From the NCBI GenBank assembly GCA_033239005.1, contig BSQZ01000053.1, positions 357,001-421,000 of the forward strand: a stretch of DNA of 64,000 nucleotides, given 5' to 3'. Made by a program: the position numbers and the translations under genes. Below are positions 20,600 through 31,900 of the stretch, one piece after another (position 1 is the first letter of the stretch; the number at the start of each line of letters is the position of its first letter). Source of the DNA: Lamellibrachia satsuma (taxonomy: Eukaryota > Annelida > Polychaeta > Sabellida > Siboglinidae). The notes beneath the pieces are model-generated. The model worked only from the letters and a program-made list of their open reading frames with translations, made no database searches and was not told where the DNA came from.

Positions 20600-21600
20600 A
20601 TTTTTACTTATTTATTTTTATTGTAAACACCCCTGATTCTATTTTTAGAGATATGCGGTGTCAAAATAAATTTTATTTGATTTGCTGCCAAAAGGCGCAC
20701 ACAGTTCATTAATGTTTGAGAAAGTTCACCAGATATAGAATCAAATCTTACTATTCAAATGATCACATTTATAGAACCTTTGGTAACTAATTTGGAAAGT
20801 ATTTCAATGTCTCTCTTTGTTTGCTCATGAGTACTTGTACAGTCTCTAGTTTCTGCTGTATTTTCTTGTGGTATGTCACTGCATGTTGTAATACTTGCTT
20901 GTCATTGTGTGCTGTGTGCTGTGCACATACATTCCACGCGATGTTCGTCTTTCACGCACTCAGTAAGACCCCCCGCAAAAAAAGTTTGCATCAGACCCCC
21001 CAATTCGGAACTGTCTGCCAATGTGACCTGTTTGCAATAACACTACATGTCGGACAGGTAGGAAAATGTTTCCGCTTCATGGTGAATACAAGACTCGACG
21101 TTGGAAGTACATCGTCGGCCACGCAAACAACAGTCTCGCTTAGCCGACTCTCGTTCGCCTTCGTGAACTCACCGAGAAGAGAGTATGTCAGATACATGGT
21201 TTACTGGTCCAGACTGCAGAGTGCGCGACAAACAGTGGCGCCACATCACGGAACCTGGATAATCGAGGCTACGCGAACAAGTACAACAATATTCCGCAGA
21301 GTGCAGAATATGGCGTTCAGTGGTGGTTGGCGCAAGACAGTTAGACTTCCTGGTGTGTTACACACAAATGTAGGGCACAGTAATTTTAGATATGTGTAAT
21401 TTAAAAAAAATCACATCATCTGACATAACTGCATTTGAGCAGGCACATTTGCAAGTTTGCTGGTAGAACATGTTGACAGTGTAAATGTGGATTTTTTAGA
21501 TTATGTCAATAGGCGGAAGGATTTTTGGCAATTTTTTCGCCACAAGGCACGTGTGCGTAGTAATTCATGCAGAAATTGGTAAACATTTACGGGTATGGCA
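20600..21600. other. No gene recognised
   Basis: A 192-codon open frame at 20821-21399 overlaps other frames and has no motif I recognise. Composition is mixed and no splice sites stand out. Confidence 0.3.
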
Positions 21601-21629
21601 CGTTCAGGCATTTTAAAAGAGTTAGAAGT

Positions 21630-22570
21630 ACGAGACTGACTAAACTCGATCAGCATGTCAATGAGATGATGGCAACGGCAGGTAACAAGTTTAAGAATTT
21701 GTTATGGTCCCATTTTCTTATAATCATGCAAAACGTTAACATGGTCGCCAATGGGAAACGTAACAGTAGGCTGGACCCTGAGTGTGCAATCGACGCGTCT
21801 GTGGCCCCAGGGGTGAGATACTAAATACACTGCCAGAATACCATCCTTGAGACAAATTCCACATTTTATGGGCATGTTTCGTGGGGTATTAAATCAAACT
21901 GATTGGGTAATTAAGGGTATATGTAACATATCTCATTTCAGACGAACGTGCATTAAAACAATACACAGTTTACACTTGAAGATGGTATATATTAAAACGC
22001 AGGTTTCTCCATCAATTTAAAAAGAGCAGTTGGGGGGCATGACCCTCTTTGACCTACATTTTAATGTAATCTGGTAGCACAGCAAACTATTGGGTGACTT
22101 AACTTCCCCCCTTTGGCCTCCCCCTTTGGCCTCCCCCTTGGCCTCCCCCTTTGGCCTCCCCCTTTGGCCTCCCCCTTTGGCCTCCCCCTTTGGCCTCCCC
22201 CTTGGCCTCCCCCTTTGGCCTCCCCCTTTGGCCTCCCCCTTGGCCTCCCCCTTTGGCCTCCCCCTTTGGCCTCCCCCTTGGCCTCCCCCTTGGCCTCCCC
22301 CTTTGGCCTCCCCCTTGGCCTCCCCCTTTGGCCTCCCCCTTGGCCTCCTCTGCGATATCCTAGAAAACGGCATAATTTTGCTTGTGGAATTTGACTCCAA
22401 TCCACGGAAAATGGATGCTGAGGCTTCCGGATTATTGGAGTCCAGGTTAACGTGATTCCACTTTACAATGCACTGCCTCATAATTCCACACTGTTCACAT
22501 TTCACTGTATGTTTGTGTTTATGTTTACCTTCGATGGAATCCAAATTATTTAATCGACCCAAGCTTGCTG
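21630..22570. repeat. Interspersed repeat family X, inverted piece plus direct piece
   Basis: 21640-21780 is the complement of the block with GGCCATGTTAACGTTTTG found at 28070 and 39220. 22010-22570 matches 27500-27900 and 38660-38900 directly (AATTTAAAAAGAGCAGT then CTGGTAGCACAGCAAAC). It carries the GC-rich minisatellite described separately. Confidence 0.65.
22105..22350. repeat. 12/13-bp minisatellite, GGCCTCCCCCTT(T)
   Basis: About 19 units alternate 12 and 13 bp. All sense frames encode Pro/Leu/Ala/Ser runs and antisense frames Gly/Lys/Arg runs; neither looks like a gene. The other family X copies have only one or two related units (CCCCCTTTGG near 27625 and 38785), so the expansion is local. 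Confidence 0.9.
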
Positions 22571-22853
22571 CACACATTTTGAAGGTTCTCGAATTGTGAG
22601 GTCGATTATATCGATCATTCTCATGACGCTGACTACTGTTTCAGGGGCCAGCCTGCCAAGTGGTCATCATGTGACATAGCAAACGCATTGTCGGCCCTGG
22701 GAAGAGGGCAGGGATGATGTATCAAGGCATTATAACATTTCCAAACCAACTTTCAGGCGTCACCTCCTGAACAGAAATAAATATGCAAATGGATGCATCC
22801 AGAAGAGAAGGAGGGTAACCTGCTCCCCCCCCCCCGAGGTTGAGGGGGAACTG

Positions 22854-24569
22854 GTGCAGCATGCGCTGCAGCTCGAAAATATGATGTTTGGCATAACAGG
22901 ACACAATATGATAAAGTTCGGGTACGACGTCGCTGAACGAGATGGCTTTGTTCATTGTTTTTACAAACACAAACAGCGAGCTGGAAAGGACTGGTTCTTT
23001 TCGTTCATGAAAAGACACCCTAACCTTTCCATGCACAAACCCGAGGCAATGTCACTTGCTCGATCATCGGGATTCAACAAAAAAGCAGTAGGAGACTATT
23101 TCAACATCCTCGAAAAGGTCGTCGACGGGAACAAGTTCCCTGCGACGAGAATTTATAACGTAGATGAAACGGGACAACAGTTCAGAAGTGCCAGAAAGTG
23201 CTGCTCACAAAGGTAAATCTCCGGTGGGAGTCATCGCCAGCGGAGACAGAGGTGTGAACTCCACTGGGGTTTTCTGCTCACAAAGGTAAATCTCCGGTAG
23301 GAGCCACCACCAACGGAGACAAGACATGTGAACTCCACTGGGGTTTTCTGCTCACAAAGGTAAATCTCAGGTAGGAGCCATCACCAACGGAGACAGAGAT
23401 GTGAACACTACTGGGATTTTCTGCCCACAAAGGCAAGTCTCAGGTAGGAGCCATCGCCAGCGGAGACAGAGGTGTGAACACCACTGGGATTTTCTGCCCA
23501 CAAAGGCAAGTCTCAGGTAGGAGCCATCGCCAGCGGAGACAGAGGTGTGAACACCACTGGGATTTTCTGCCCACAAAGGCAAGTCTCAGGTAGGAGCCAT
23601 CACCAGCGGAGACAGAGGTGTGAACACCACTGGGATTTTCCTCGTAAGTGCATCGGGGAACCCTCTACCGCCAATGCTGATCTTCAGAGACATTCCTCAT
23701 TTGGCTTAAAAACGTCATCTCGTCTGTGAAACCACCCATCGACTACAAAGTACAGTTATTACCGGATGGTCACTCAACACATAAAAAACTTGTACGCCAC
23801 CATCACGGCAAAGGACGCTGCAGTGGTCATGTTATCATTCCCCCGCACACAACACGCAAATTGCAGCCACTTGACACTGTCTTCAAACCACTGCAAACCT
23901 ACTGTTGATCAGGAAACTGAGAAATGGTTGCGAGCTCGTCCAGAGGGATTACGACTGTCCACATTGATCTCGGAGCTTCGTATATCGAAGCAGCAACAAT
24001 GGTAAACGAGTAAATTGCTTGCGGTATTTGGCCTTGCGATAGGCATGTATTTGACCAAGAATTTGAAGCAGACAACGCAACCCATCCTCAGTCTACAGTT
24101 GTCCTTCATATACAAGATGAATCTCGTTTACCGGTTGACCCCAGTATACACGAACCGCACCCTGTAACAACACTTCATGTCATGCCCGTGTGCGGGTTAG
24201 TGCGATATGTGAAGCATGCTCTCAGATTAAAGCACCATCTCGTGCAGTTGTTACTGAGTCACTGAGATCTTTCCACTCCCAGTTAAAGAGGCAAAGTTGG
24301 TGAAAAGGCAGACAAAAACTAGCAAACCACAAAATTGTGACATCGAGTCCTTGCAAAGCAACTTTGCCTTTGGCTAAAGAAAAAGCAACTAAGAAAATCA
24401 ACCAATCAACATTCAGAATGACAGTAGTGATGCTTGGTAATGTTTCACGTGCGAGGAAAGTGTAAAAGAAGACACGATTGACTGTCAGGGCTGCATCAGG
24501 TGGGCCCACAGTGAATGTGCAGGATTGGGCAAAGGGGTGGAATATGTATGCGAGTTATGTGACAATTAG
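22854..24569 (+). pseudogene. pogo/Tigger-type transposase with C-terminal PHD finger, degenerate
   Basis: 22854-23216 holds a CENP-B-type DNA-binding half (AGKDWFFSFMKRHPNLS, SGFNKKAVGDYFNILE) and the first catalytic block VDETG. A 73-bp minisatellite then interrupts. The second catalytic block, LLPDGHSTH, lies near 23757 and the third, RKLQPLDTVF, near 23860. Further C-terminal blocks follow in shifting frames to 24220. The end (24435-24569) is a PHD finger: W-stop-CFTC, CQGC, HSEC, CELC, then a stop. All three Asp positions of the pogo DDD triad are visible, but frameshifts and stops make it dead. Fusion of a PHD finger to a pogo transposase could help target chromatin; that is inference. 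Confidence 0.75.
23205..23640 (+). repeat. 73-bp minisatellite inside the transposase
   Basis: Six units contain CACAAAGGTAAGTCTCAGG and GAGACAGAGGTGTGAAC. The first unit, read in the transposase frame, gives HKGKSPVGVIASGDRGVNS, a transposase block next to VDETG, so the repeat is amplified coding sequence. At 73 bp the frame shifts with every unit. Confidence 0.8.
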
Positions 24570-24639
24570 GCAACTCAGTGTGTTTCGTTAATATATAACG
24601 AATAGATAGACTTTAATGTTGTGCTGCTAATTTGGTGGT

Positions 24640-25820
24640 ATATTTAACTGTAGTGGTGCCTGGTTGTGCGAGGAAAATGTAACGGAAGACATGATTGAAT
24701 GTCAGGTTTGCCTCAGGTGGGCACACAGTGCATGTCAGGTTACCTTAGGTGGGCACACAGTGTATGTCAGGTTTGCCTCAGGTGGGCACACAGTGTATGT
24801 CAGGTTACCTCAGGTGGGCACACCGTGTATGCCAGATTACCTCAGGTGGGCACACAGTGTATGTCATGTTACCTCAGGTGGGCACACAGCGTATGCCAGG
24901 TTACCTCAGGTGGGCACACAGTGTATGTCAGGTTACCTCAGGTGGGCACACAGTGTATGCCAGGTTTGCCTCAGGTGGGTACACAGTGTATGTCAGGTTA
25001 CCTCAGGTGGGCACACAGTGTATGTCAGGTTTGCCTCAGGTGGGCACACAGTGTATGTCAGGTTACCTCAGGTGGGCACACAGTGTATGTCAGGTTTGCC
25101 TTAGGTGGGCACACAGTGTATATCAGGTTACCTCAGGTGGGCACACAGTGTATGTCAGGTTACCTCAGGTGGGCACACAGTGTATGCCAGGTTACATCAG
25201 GTGGGCGCACAGTGCATGTCAGGTTACCTAAGGTGGGCACACAGTGTATGTCAGGTTAACCTCAGATGGGCACACAGTGTATGCCATATTACCTCAGGTG
25301 GGCACACAGTGTATGTCAGGTTATCTCAGGTGGGCACACAGTGTATGCCATGTTACCTCAGGTGGGCACACAGTGTATGCCAGGTTTGCCTCAGGTGGGC
25401 ACACAGTGTATGTCAGGTTACCTGAGGTAGACACACAGTTGTATGTCAGGTTACCTCAGGTGGGCACACAGTGTATGCCAGGTTACCTCAGGTGGGCGCA
25501 CAGTGCATGACAGGTTACCTGAGGTGGGCACACAGTGTATGTCAGGTTTGCCTCAGGTGGGCACACAGTGTATGTCAGGTTACCTGAGGTGGGCACACAG
25601 TGTATGCCAAGTTACCTCAGGTGGGCACACAGTGTATGTCAGGTTACCTCAGGTGGGCGCACAGTGATGTCATGTTACCTGAGGTGGGCACACAGTGCAT
25701 GTCAGGTTACCTCGGTTGGGCACACAGTGCATGTCAGGTTACCTCAGGTGGGCACACAGTGCATGTGCTGGCGTGGGCTATGATATGGAATACGTATGCG
25801 AGTTATGTACGATTTAGATA
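24640..25820 (+). repeat. PHD-derived 32-bp array 1
   Basis: It starts with a PHD first half (CEENVTEDMIECQVC at 24667) and ends with the PHD last half (CAGVGYDMEYVCELC near 25765-25815) and a stop. Between them about 33 units of 32 bp repeat the stretch from the third to the sixth zinc ligand (CQVCLRWAHSVC). Units vary at a few positions (TTTGCC or TTACC, CTGAGG, GTATGCC). Confidence 0.9.
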
Positions 25821-25915
25821 TTAATCATCGATCGTGTTTCGTTCATCTATAACGAATAGGTAAACATTAGTTTTGTGCTGAGTAATGTCAGGGTACCTTT
25901 ACCAGTACTGATGCC

Positions 25916-26710
25916 TGGTACTGTTACATGTGCGAGGAAAGCTTAAAAGAAGACATGATCTAGTGTCAGGTTACCTCAGGTGGGCACACAGTGTATGTCA
26001 GGTTATCTCAGGTGGGCACACAGTGTATGTCAGGTTACCTCAGGTGGGCACACAGTGTATGTCAGGTTACCTCAGGTGGGCACACAGTGTATGTCAGGTT
26101 ATCTCAGGTGGGCACACAGTGTATGTCAGGTTACCTCAGGTGGGCACACAGTGTATGTCAGGTTACCTCAGGTGGGCACATAGTGTATGTCAGTTTACCT
26201 CAGGTGGGCACACAGTGTATGTCAGGTTACCTCAGGTGGGCACACAGTGTATGCCAGGTTACCTCAGGTGGGCACACAGTGTATGTCAGGTTACCTCAGG
26301 TGGGCACACAGTGTATGTAAGGTTACCTCAGGTGGGCACACAGTGTATGCCAGGTTACCTCAGGTGGGCACACAGTGTATGCCAGGTTACCTCAGGTGGG
26401 CACACAGTGTATGCCAGGTTACCTCAGGTGGGCACACAGTGTATGTCAGGTTACCTCAGGTGGGCACACAGTGTATGCCAGGTTACTTCAGGTGGGCACA
26501 CAGTGTATGTCAGGTTACCTCAGGTGGGCACACAGCGTATGCCAGGTTACCTCAGGTGGGCACACAGTGTATGTCAGGTTACCTCAGGTGGGCACACAGT
26601 GTATGCCAGGTTACCTCAGGTGGGCACACAGTGTATGTCAGGTTACCTCAGGTGGGCACACAGTGTATGCCAGGTTACCTCAGGTGGGCACATAATGTAT
26701 GTCAAGTTAC
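25916..26710 (+). repeat. PHD-derived 32-bp array 2
   Basis: It opens with WYCYMCEESLKEDMI followed by a TAG (25961-25963), then about 23 very uniform units. It ends without the CELC half, at the sequence GTTCTGTGAGTCCACG shared with array 7. A 275-codon open frame runs through it. Confidence 0.9.
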
Positions 26711-28704
26711 CGTTCTGTGAGTCCACGAAAGGTTACACATTCACCCCCTGTGTGTGATCTTTGAGCTCCCCTGGCATAGACACCAGGTAGACTGGACCTA
26801 CAGCTTTTAGTGTCTAATCGGAAAGACACAGGCAGTGTGAGGAGATCGAATTTGTCCACGTTTCGAAACGACAGCAGGTGGATTTGAACTCCGGTCCCCT
26901 CGAACCCCTAAACCCATTCCACGCATAGTGGTACGAAAAGGAAGGGATGTAGCAGGGGTCTCAACCCCTTGTTGGGGGCGGTAGCGTAGCGATTACAACG
27001 TCGACATCTCAATCGAGCGAACCCGGGTTCGAATCCTCTCGCTACCGATTCGAAACTTTGCCAATTTCGTTCACTCCACGTAGCTACAGTTCACTCAGCT
27101 GTATAAACGAGAGGCTACAGACAACAGACAAAGGTAAATATATGAACGAATATGTGTGTGCATGCGAGCGTGTGTGCGCGTTCGTGCGTGCGTGCCTGTG
27201 CGCACGTGCGTGCGTGTGTGATATGTGACACATACGTAGTGAATACGTCAATACATGTCTTATATGGTATGTTATAGTTTACGTGGGCTCTGTAGTTCTG
27301 CGTGTGCGTAATAATGCTTCCAGACACACCCTACTCGTACGGGTGTGGTCTGATTGTGCGTCATAGAAAATGTGGGAAAGCATATAATGGTCTTTGATAT
27401 AGTGGTCTTTGACATAGTGGTCTTTGACATAGTGATCTTTGACATAGTTGTATTGCAGGAAGACAAGTCTATGACATCGACAACGCAACAGGTATCATCT
27501 CCATCAATTTAAAAAGAGCAGTGGCGTGTTTGGGGGGGTCATGGCCCTCTTTAGCTTGCATTTACGATTGTTTTTGTATGTAACCTAGTAGCACGGCAAA
27601 CTAATGGGTGACTAAACTTGCCCCCTTTGGGTGACTAAACTTTCCCCCTTTGGGTGACTAAACTTGCCCCCTTTGGCCTCCCTCTTTGGGACATCTTGGA
27701 AAATGGCACAATGTTGCATATCACTTGTGGAATGACACTCCAGTCCACGGAAAAGTGTGTATATTTCAATCCGCTCAACTTGAATAGGGTATATTTTGAC
27801 ATGTCTATAACGTGATTGGGAGTTTCAGTTAGATACATTTTCAATGATGGTATACTGGCGTGCCCCCCCCCCCACCACCCTCCACCGCCGGTCTACAGTC
27901 ATTGTGCTGCGCCCCCGTGTTTATTGTGAATACGAGTTCATGACTCGTAAATGGCGTTCGACACACCGCACAAGTCGTAGGTGATTTATGATTCGACGGG
28001 TGTGCCCAGTGTACAACAACAAGAAACTAGGTCACTGCGTTCTAGGGCACAGACCACAGTTCATTTCCCATTGGTGGCCATGTTAACGTTTTGTCTGGTT
28101 ATAAGAAAACAATCACCAAATATTATGAAAAAATTCACAGCCACCGCCTCCATGGCATCGGTATTCTTAACACTTTTCATCAAAATCACACACATCACAT
28201 CACAAATCACACACCAGTTCTTTTAATCATGTTGCAAACGCGCCTACCCTAAAACAAATTGGCAGTTTTTGTTAAATATTAATGCGCCTATACCGGTGTT
28301 TCGGGAATGTCACCACCAAAATACGTCCGCGTCTTCGAATCCGCTTTATAGTGCAACGTCTCACAACCAAAGGTGAAACATTTCGAACGTTCCGACCTTG
28401 CTGGCTAAATACAGTTGCTTCTTGGCAAATACAATCACTGAAATCGGATAAGTTGCGTATTTTCAGGCATTACATTCTTTAACACTTCTGGTAGTCTAAC
28501 TGTGGCCTGACCTCTCTAGTGAGTTCACGGTGTACCCACCGTCGTTAGCCTGATCCGATTGCAACTCGTGCATATCTGAAAAAGGGTACCGCATTTTTTT
28601 ATTGTAAAAGGAAAATCTTGTTGCATCGTTCTCATATTTAAATATATAAATACGTCTGAATACGACTGAACACCGGTCACCTCAACCTCGGGTAATGTGC
28701 CTGC
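26711..28704. repeat. Left copy of the SINE/family X segment
   Basis: This block matches 37938-39850 over its whole length: post-array spacer, tRNA-like SINE, GT-rich microsatellite (27158-27225), then family X including GGTGGCCATGTTAACG. It continues after the gypsy element at 33293. No gene is seen. Confidence 0.85.
26977..27050 (+). ncRNA. tRNA-derived SINE head, copy 1
   Basis: GGCGGTAGCGTAGCGATT resembles an A box and GGTTCGAATCC (27026-27036) is a perfect B box. The ends GGCGGTAGCG and CGCTACCG can pair as an acceptor stem. The middle does not fold as a normal anticodon arm, so it is a SINE or tRNA pseudogene and not a working tRNA. Confidence 0.7.
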
Positions 28705-28869
28705 TGTCACGTTCTTAGCTACGTCAGTCAAATACCTGTACATTAGAACGCGGTAATGAAGTTCGTTTATTAGCGATATATCATACAGACACACACAGTC
28801 GCTGTCAGCCGACAACGCCCACAGCAGATCAACACCGAGCCAACCCAGGGAGGGCTCATTAACGTTACA
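28705..28869 (-). repeat. 3' LTR
   Basis: 165 bp, bounded by TGTCACG and CGTTACA on the plus strand (TGTAACG...GTGACA on the coding strand). Confidence 0.95.
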
Positions 28870-28881
28870 TCCCTTTCCTTT
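28870..28881 (-). promoter_or_regulatory. Polypurine tract
   Basis: AAAGGAAAGGGA on the coding strand directly abuts the 3' LTR, as expected for plus-strand DNA priming. Confidence 0.8.
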
Positions 28882-28948
28882 TACAAATGTCAAGTGCAAA
28901 TTAGTGCCAATTAGAAAAGTTCTCTTCACATTAGGAAAGTTATCTGCT

Positions 28949-31900
28949 TTACTGATAGTCTGCCAAGTACGCTGGTGGTTTCCTGGTACGTGTGCCTCTG
29001 CGCACTGGTGTCGAGTCTACAAGTGGCGGTGGTGTATCCTGCATCGGCACTGGCTCTTCGCTTGGTGGTAACTCCGACATCGGCACTGGCTCTTCGCTTG
29101 GTGGTAACTCCGATATCAGCATTCTCGTTTCTGCACGAGGCGGTGTACGAGACATCGAACCAGCTTCTAGTGGCGGTGGATTTGCACTCACTTCCCACGG
29201 CTCACTGTGGGGTAGCGGAAGATTCTCGTATACCACACGCAGATGACGTCGGTTGCGTCTGTACGTGTGACCTTGAACGAGAACCACGTACGATCTTTTG
29301 GAGAGCTTCTTTGTACATTCTCCAAGCGTCCACGTTTCCTGTCCAGGCAGCTTCATACGAATCGCATCGCCTGGTACTAACGGGTTCAGGTGATGCGCTG
29401 ATTTGTTGTATTGTGCCATTTGCGCATTCTTGGCAATCTTCTTGTCACGATACACGTCAGCTGCAAGTTTCGGAATCAGTCTGCTCCGCTGAATTGGAAG
29501 CAGTGTTCGGCATCTACGACCGAACAACAGCTGTGCTGGGGATGCACTGAAACCCTCACGCACAGTGTTTCTAAAGTTCAACAACGCCAGCTGCACGTCG
29601 TTGCCATCCTCCATCGCTTTCTTCACGAGGTTCTTCACCGTCCCAATGGCTCGCTCAACTTGGCCATTGCTCTGGGGGTATCTCGGACTACTCGTGATAT
29701 TCTCGAAGTCCCATCTCTGCGCGAACTCTCTGAACTCGCCGCAAGAGAACTGTGGACCATTGTCCGACATCACTACTTCGGGCACTCCATGACGCGCAAA
29801 CTGTGACCTCATTGCATCGATCACACACTTCGTTCGAGTACTCGAACTTAGTCGCATCAGCTCGAAAAAATTGGAGAAATAGTCGACCAACAGCAGGTAG
29901 TGCTGTCCCTGCAGCTCGAACAAGTCAGCACCAACTTTCGCCCAAGGCCTGCCTGGAACGTCATGAGGCAACATGGGCTCCTTGCACTGTTCTGGTCTGT
30001 GTATGTTGCACACACTACACTGACTCACATAATCGGTGATCTCTTGGTTCATCAGTGGCCAGTATACAGCATCCTTGGCGAGACGTATACATCCCTGTAT
30101 ACCCTGATGCGAGCGATGTACCGTGGCGATGATGTTCTTGCGTAAACTGATCGGTACTACGATCCTGCAGTCTTTGAACATGAGTCCATTCTGCACGGTC
30201 AGTTCATGTCGCACATTGTAATACGCACGAACGTCCAGGTCACTGTCCGACTTCTGTGCAGGCCAGCCTTTCATGGTCACCTGCATCAGTTTCTGGAGAG
30301 CACAGTCACTAGCGGTGGCTGCTCGCAGCTCTTCCAGTCTCCTGGGAGACACCGACAGTCCCTCTGTCATATCAATCTTTGCGAGTGCAACAGCGTGAAC
30401 ACTTGGTTCACCCGGAATGTACGCACGGCTCAACGTGTCCGCGATGTACATCTCTGACCCACGCGTGTATGTCACATCCAGATTGTAGCGTTGGAGACGC
30501 AGTAGCATGCGCTGCAATCTCTTGGGTGCTGTCACGAGTGGTTTCCTGAAGATCACTTCTAACGGCTTGTGATCACTCTGCACATGCACCTTCTCTCTTC
30601 CATACACATATTGATCAAACTTCTCGCAGGCAAATACGATAGCGAGTAACTCCTTCTCGATTTGCGCATAGTTTCTCTCAGTGACAGTAAGTGCACGGGA
30701 TGCATACACTACAGGGAGTCCGTCCTGCAACAACCCTGCGCCAAGACCTCCGTCTGACGCGTCGCACTGGATGCACGCTGGTTTCTTGACGTCATAGTAC
30801 TGCAGTACTGGTGTGCTCGTGAGAGCTTTCTTCATGCGATCAAAAGCCTCCTGGTGTATATGCAACCAACACCACTCTGTATCCTTGTCCATGAGCCTTC
30901 TGAGGGGCTCGAGTATATCTGACAGGTGTGGGACGAACTTTGCCAGATAGTTCACCGAGCCAAGCAGTCTCTGTACAGCTTTGGCGTCCCCTGGCTCAGG
31001 CATTTTCTCGATTGCCTCTACTTTCTTCGGGTCCACACGGAGTCCTTCGCGTGTGAGTAGATGACCAATGTACGGGACTTCCGTTATCTTTAGCTTCATC
31101 TTCTCTGCATTCAGTCGAAGATTGCGCTCTCGAGCACGATCCAAGAACGCTCGCAGGTTCTTGTCGTGGTCTATCTCTGCCTCTTTGTCAGTTGTACCAC
31201 AACCTACTATCAGGAAGTCATCGTGGATCACCTCTGTGCCTGTCAGGCCCTCTACAAGTTGATTCATCGTGCGTTGCCAGATCTCGGGTGCAGAGTTAAT
31301 CCCGAAAGGCATACGCAGCCACCGATACCGACCAAATGGCGTGTTGAAACACGTCAACATACTGGACTTCTCATCCAGCGGGATTTGCCAAAACCCGTTC
31401 TTGGCGTCTAACACAGTGAACAGTCTTGCATTCTTCAGCCGTGTACTGACCTCTTCGATGGTTGGCATCGGGTAGTACTCACGTCTGATTGCTGTATTCA
31501 GATCTTTGGGATCTATGCATATCCTGATCTGTCCGCTTGGTTTCTGGACAATCACCATACTTGATACCCAGTCCGTTGCCTCTGTGACTGGCGTCAATAC
31601 TCCATCACACTCTAGCTCGTCAAGTTTCTTGCGTACCTTATCACGCACTGGTACGGGTACACGTCTCGGTGCGTGCACCACTGGTCTTACCGATTCATCG
31701 ATCTCGATGGAATAACTGTCCTTCAGCCTTCCCAGGCCCTGGAACACGTCTGGGTATTCGGCTTTCACAGCACAAGCAGTTAGTTTCTTCGCTTGTACAG
31801 CCTCGTGTGTGTTGTACACATAGTCCATGGGATCCGAATCCTTGATTTTCAGCACTCCCATGCCCTCTGATGCATCCAGGCTAAGTATTGGCGTATACTT

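Noticed and set aside
20821..21399. 192-codon open frame as a gene
   Set aside because: No recognisable domain, overlapping frames in both directions, no splice or start support.
22017..22577. 186-codon minus frame rich in Gly/Lys/Arg
   Set aside because: It is the antisense of the GGCCTCCCCCTT minisatellite; similar frames exist in several phases.
24700..26700. CRISPR array
   Set aside because: Units are contiguous with no unique spacers, and the DNA is eukaryotic.
24664..26757. Dozens of open frames with GYLRWAHSVCQ-type repeats as separate genes
   Set aside because: They are phases of one 32-bp array. I treat them as a repeat, with possible translation noted only as a finding.
26977..27050. 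Functional tRNA gene
   Set aside because: A and B boxes are present but the anticodon arm does not fold with a 7-nt loop, and the sequence recurs with other repeats, as SINEs do.
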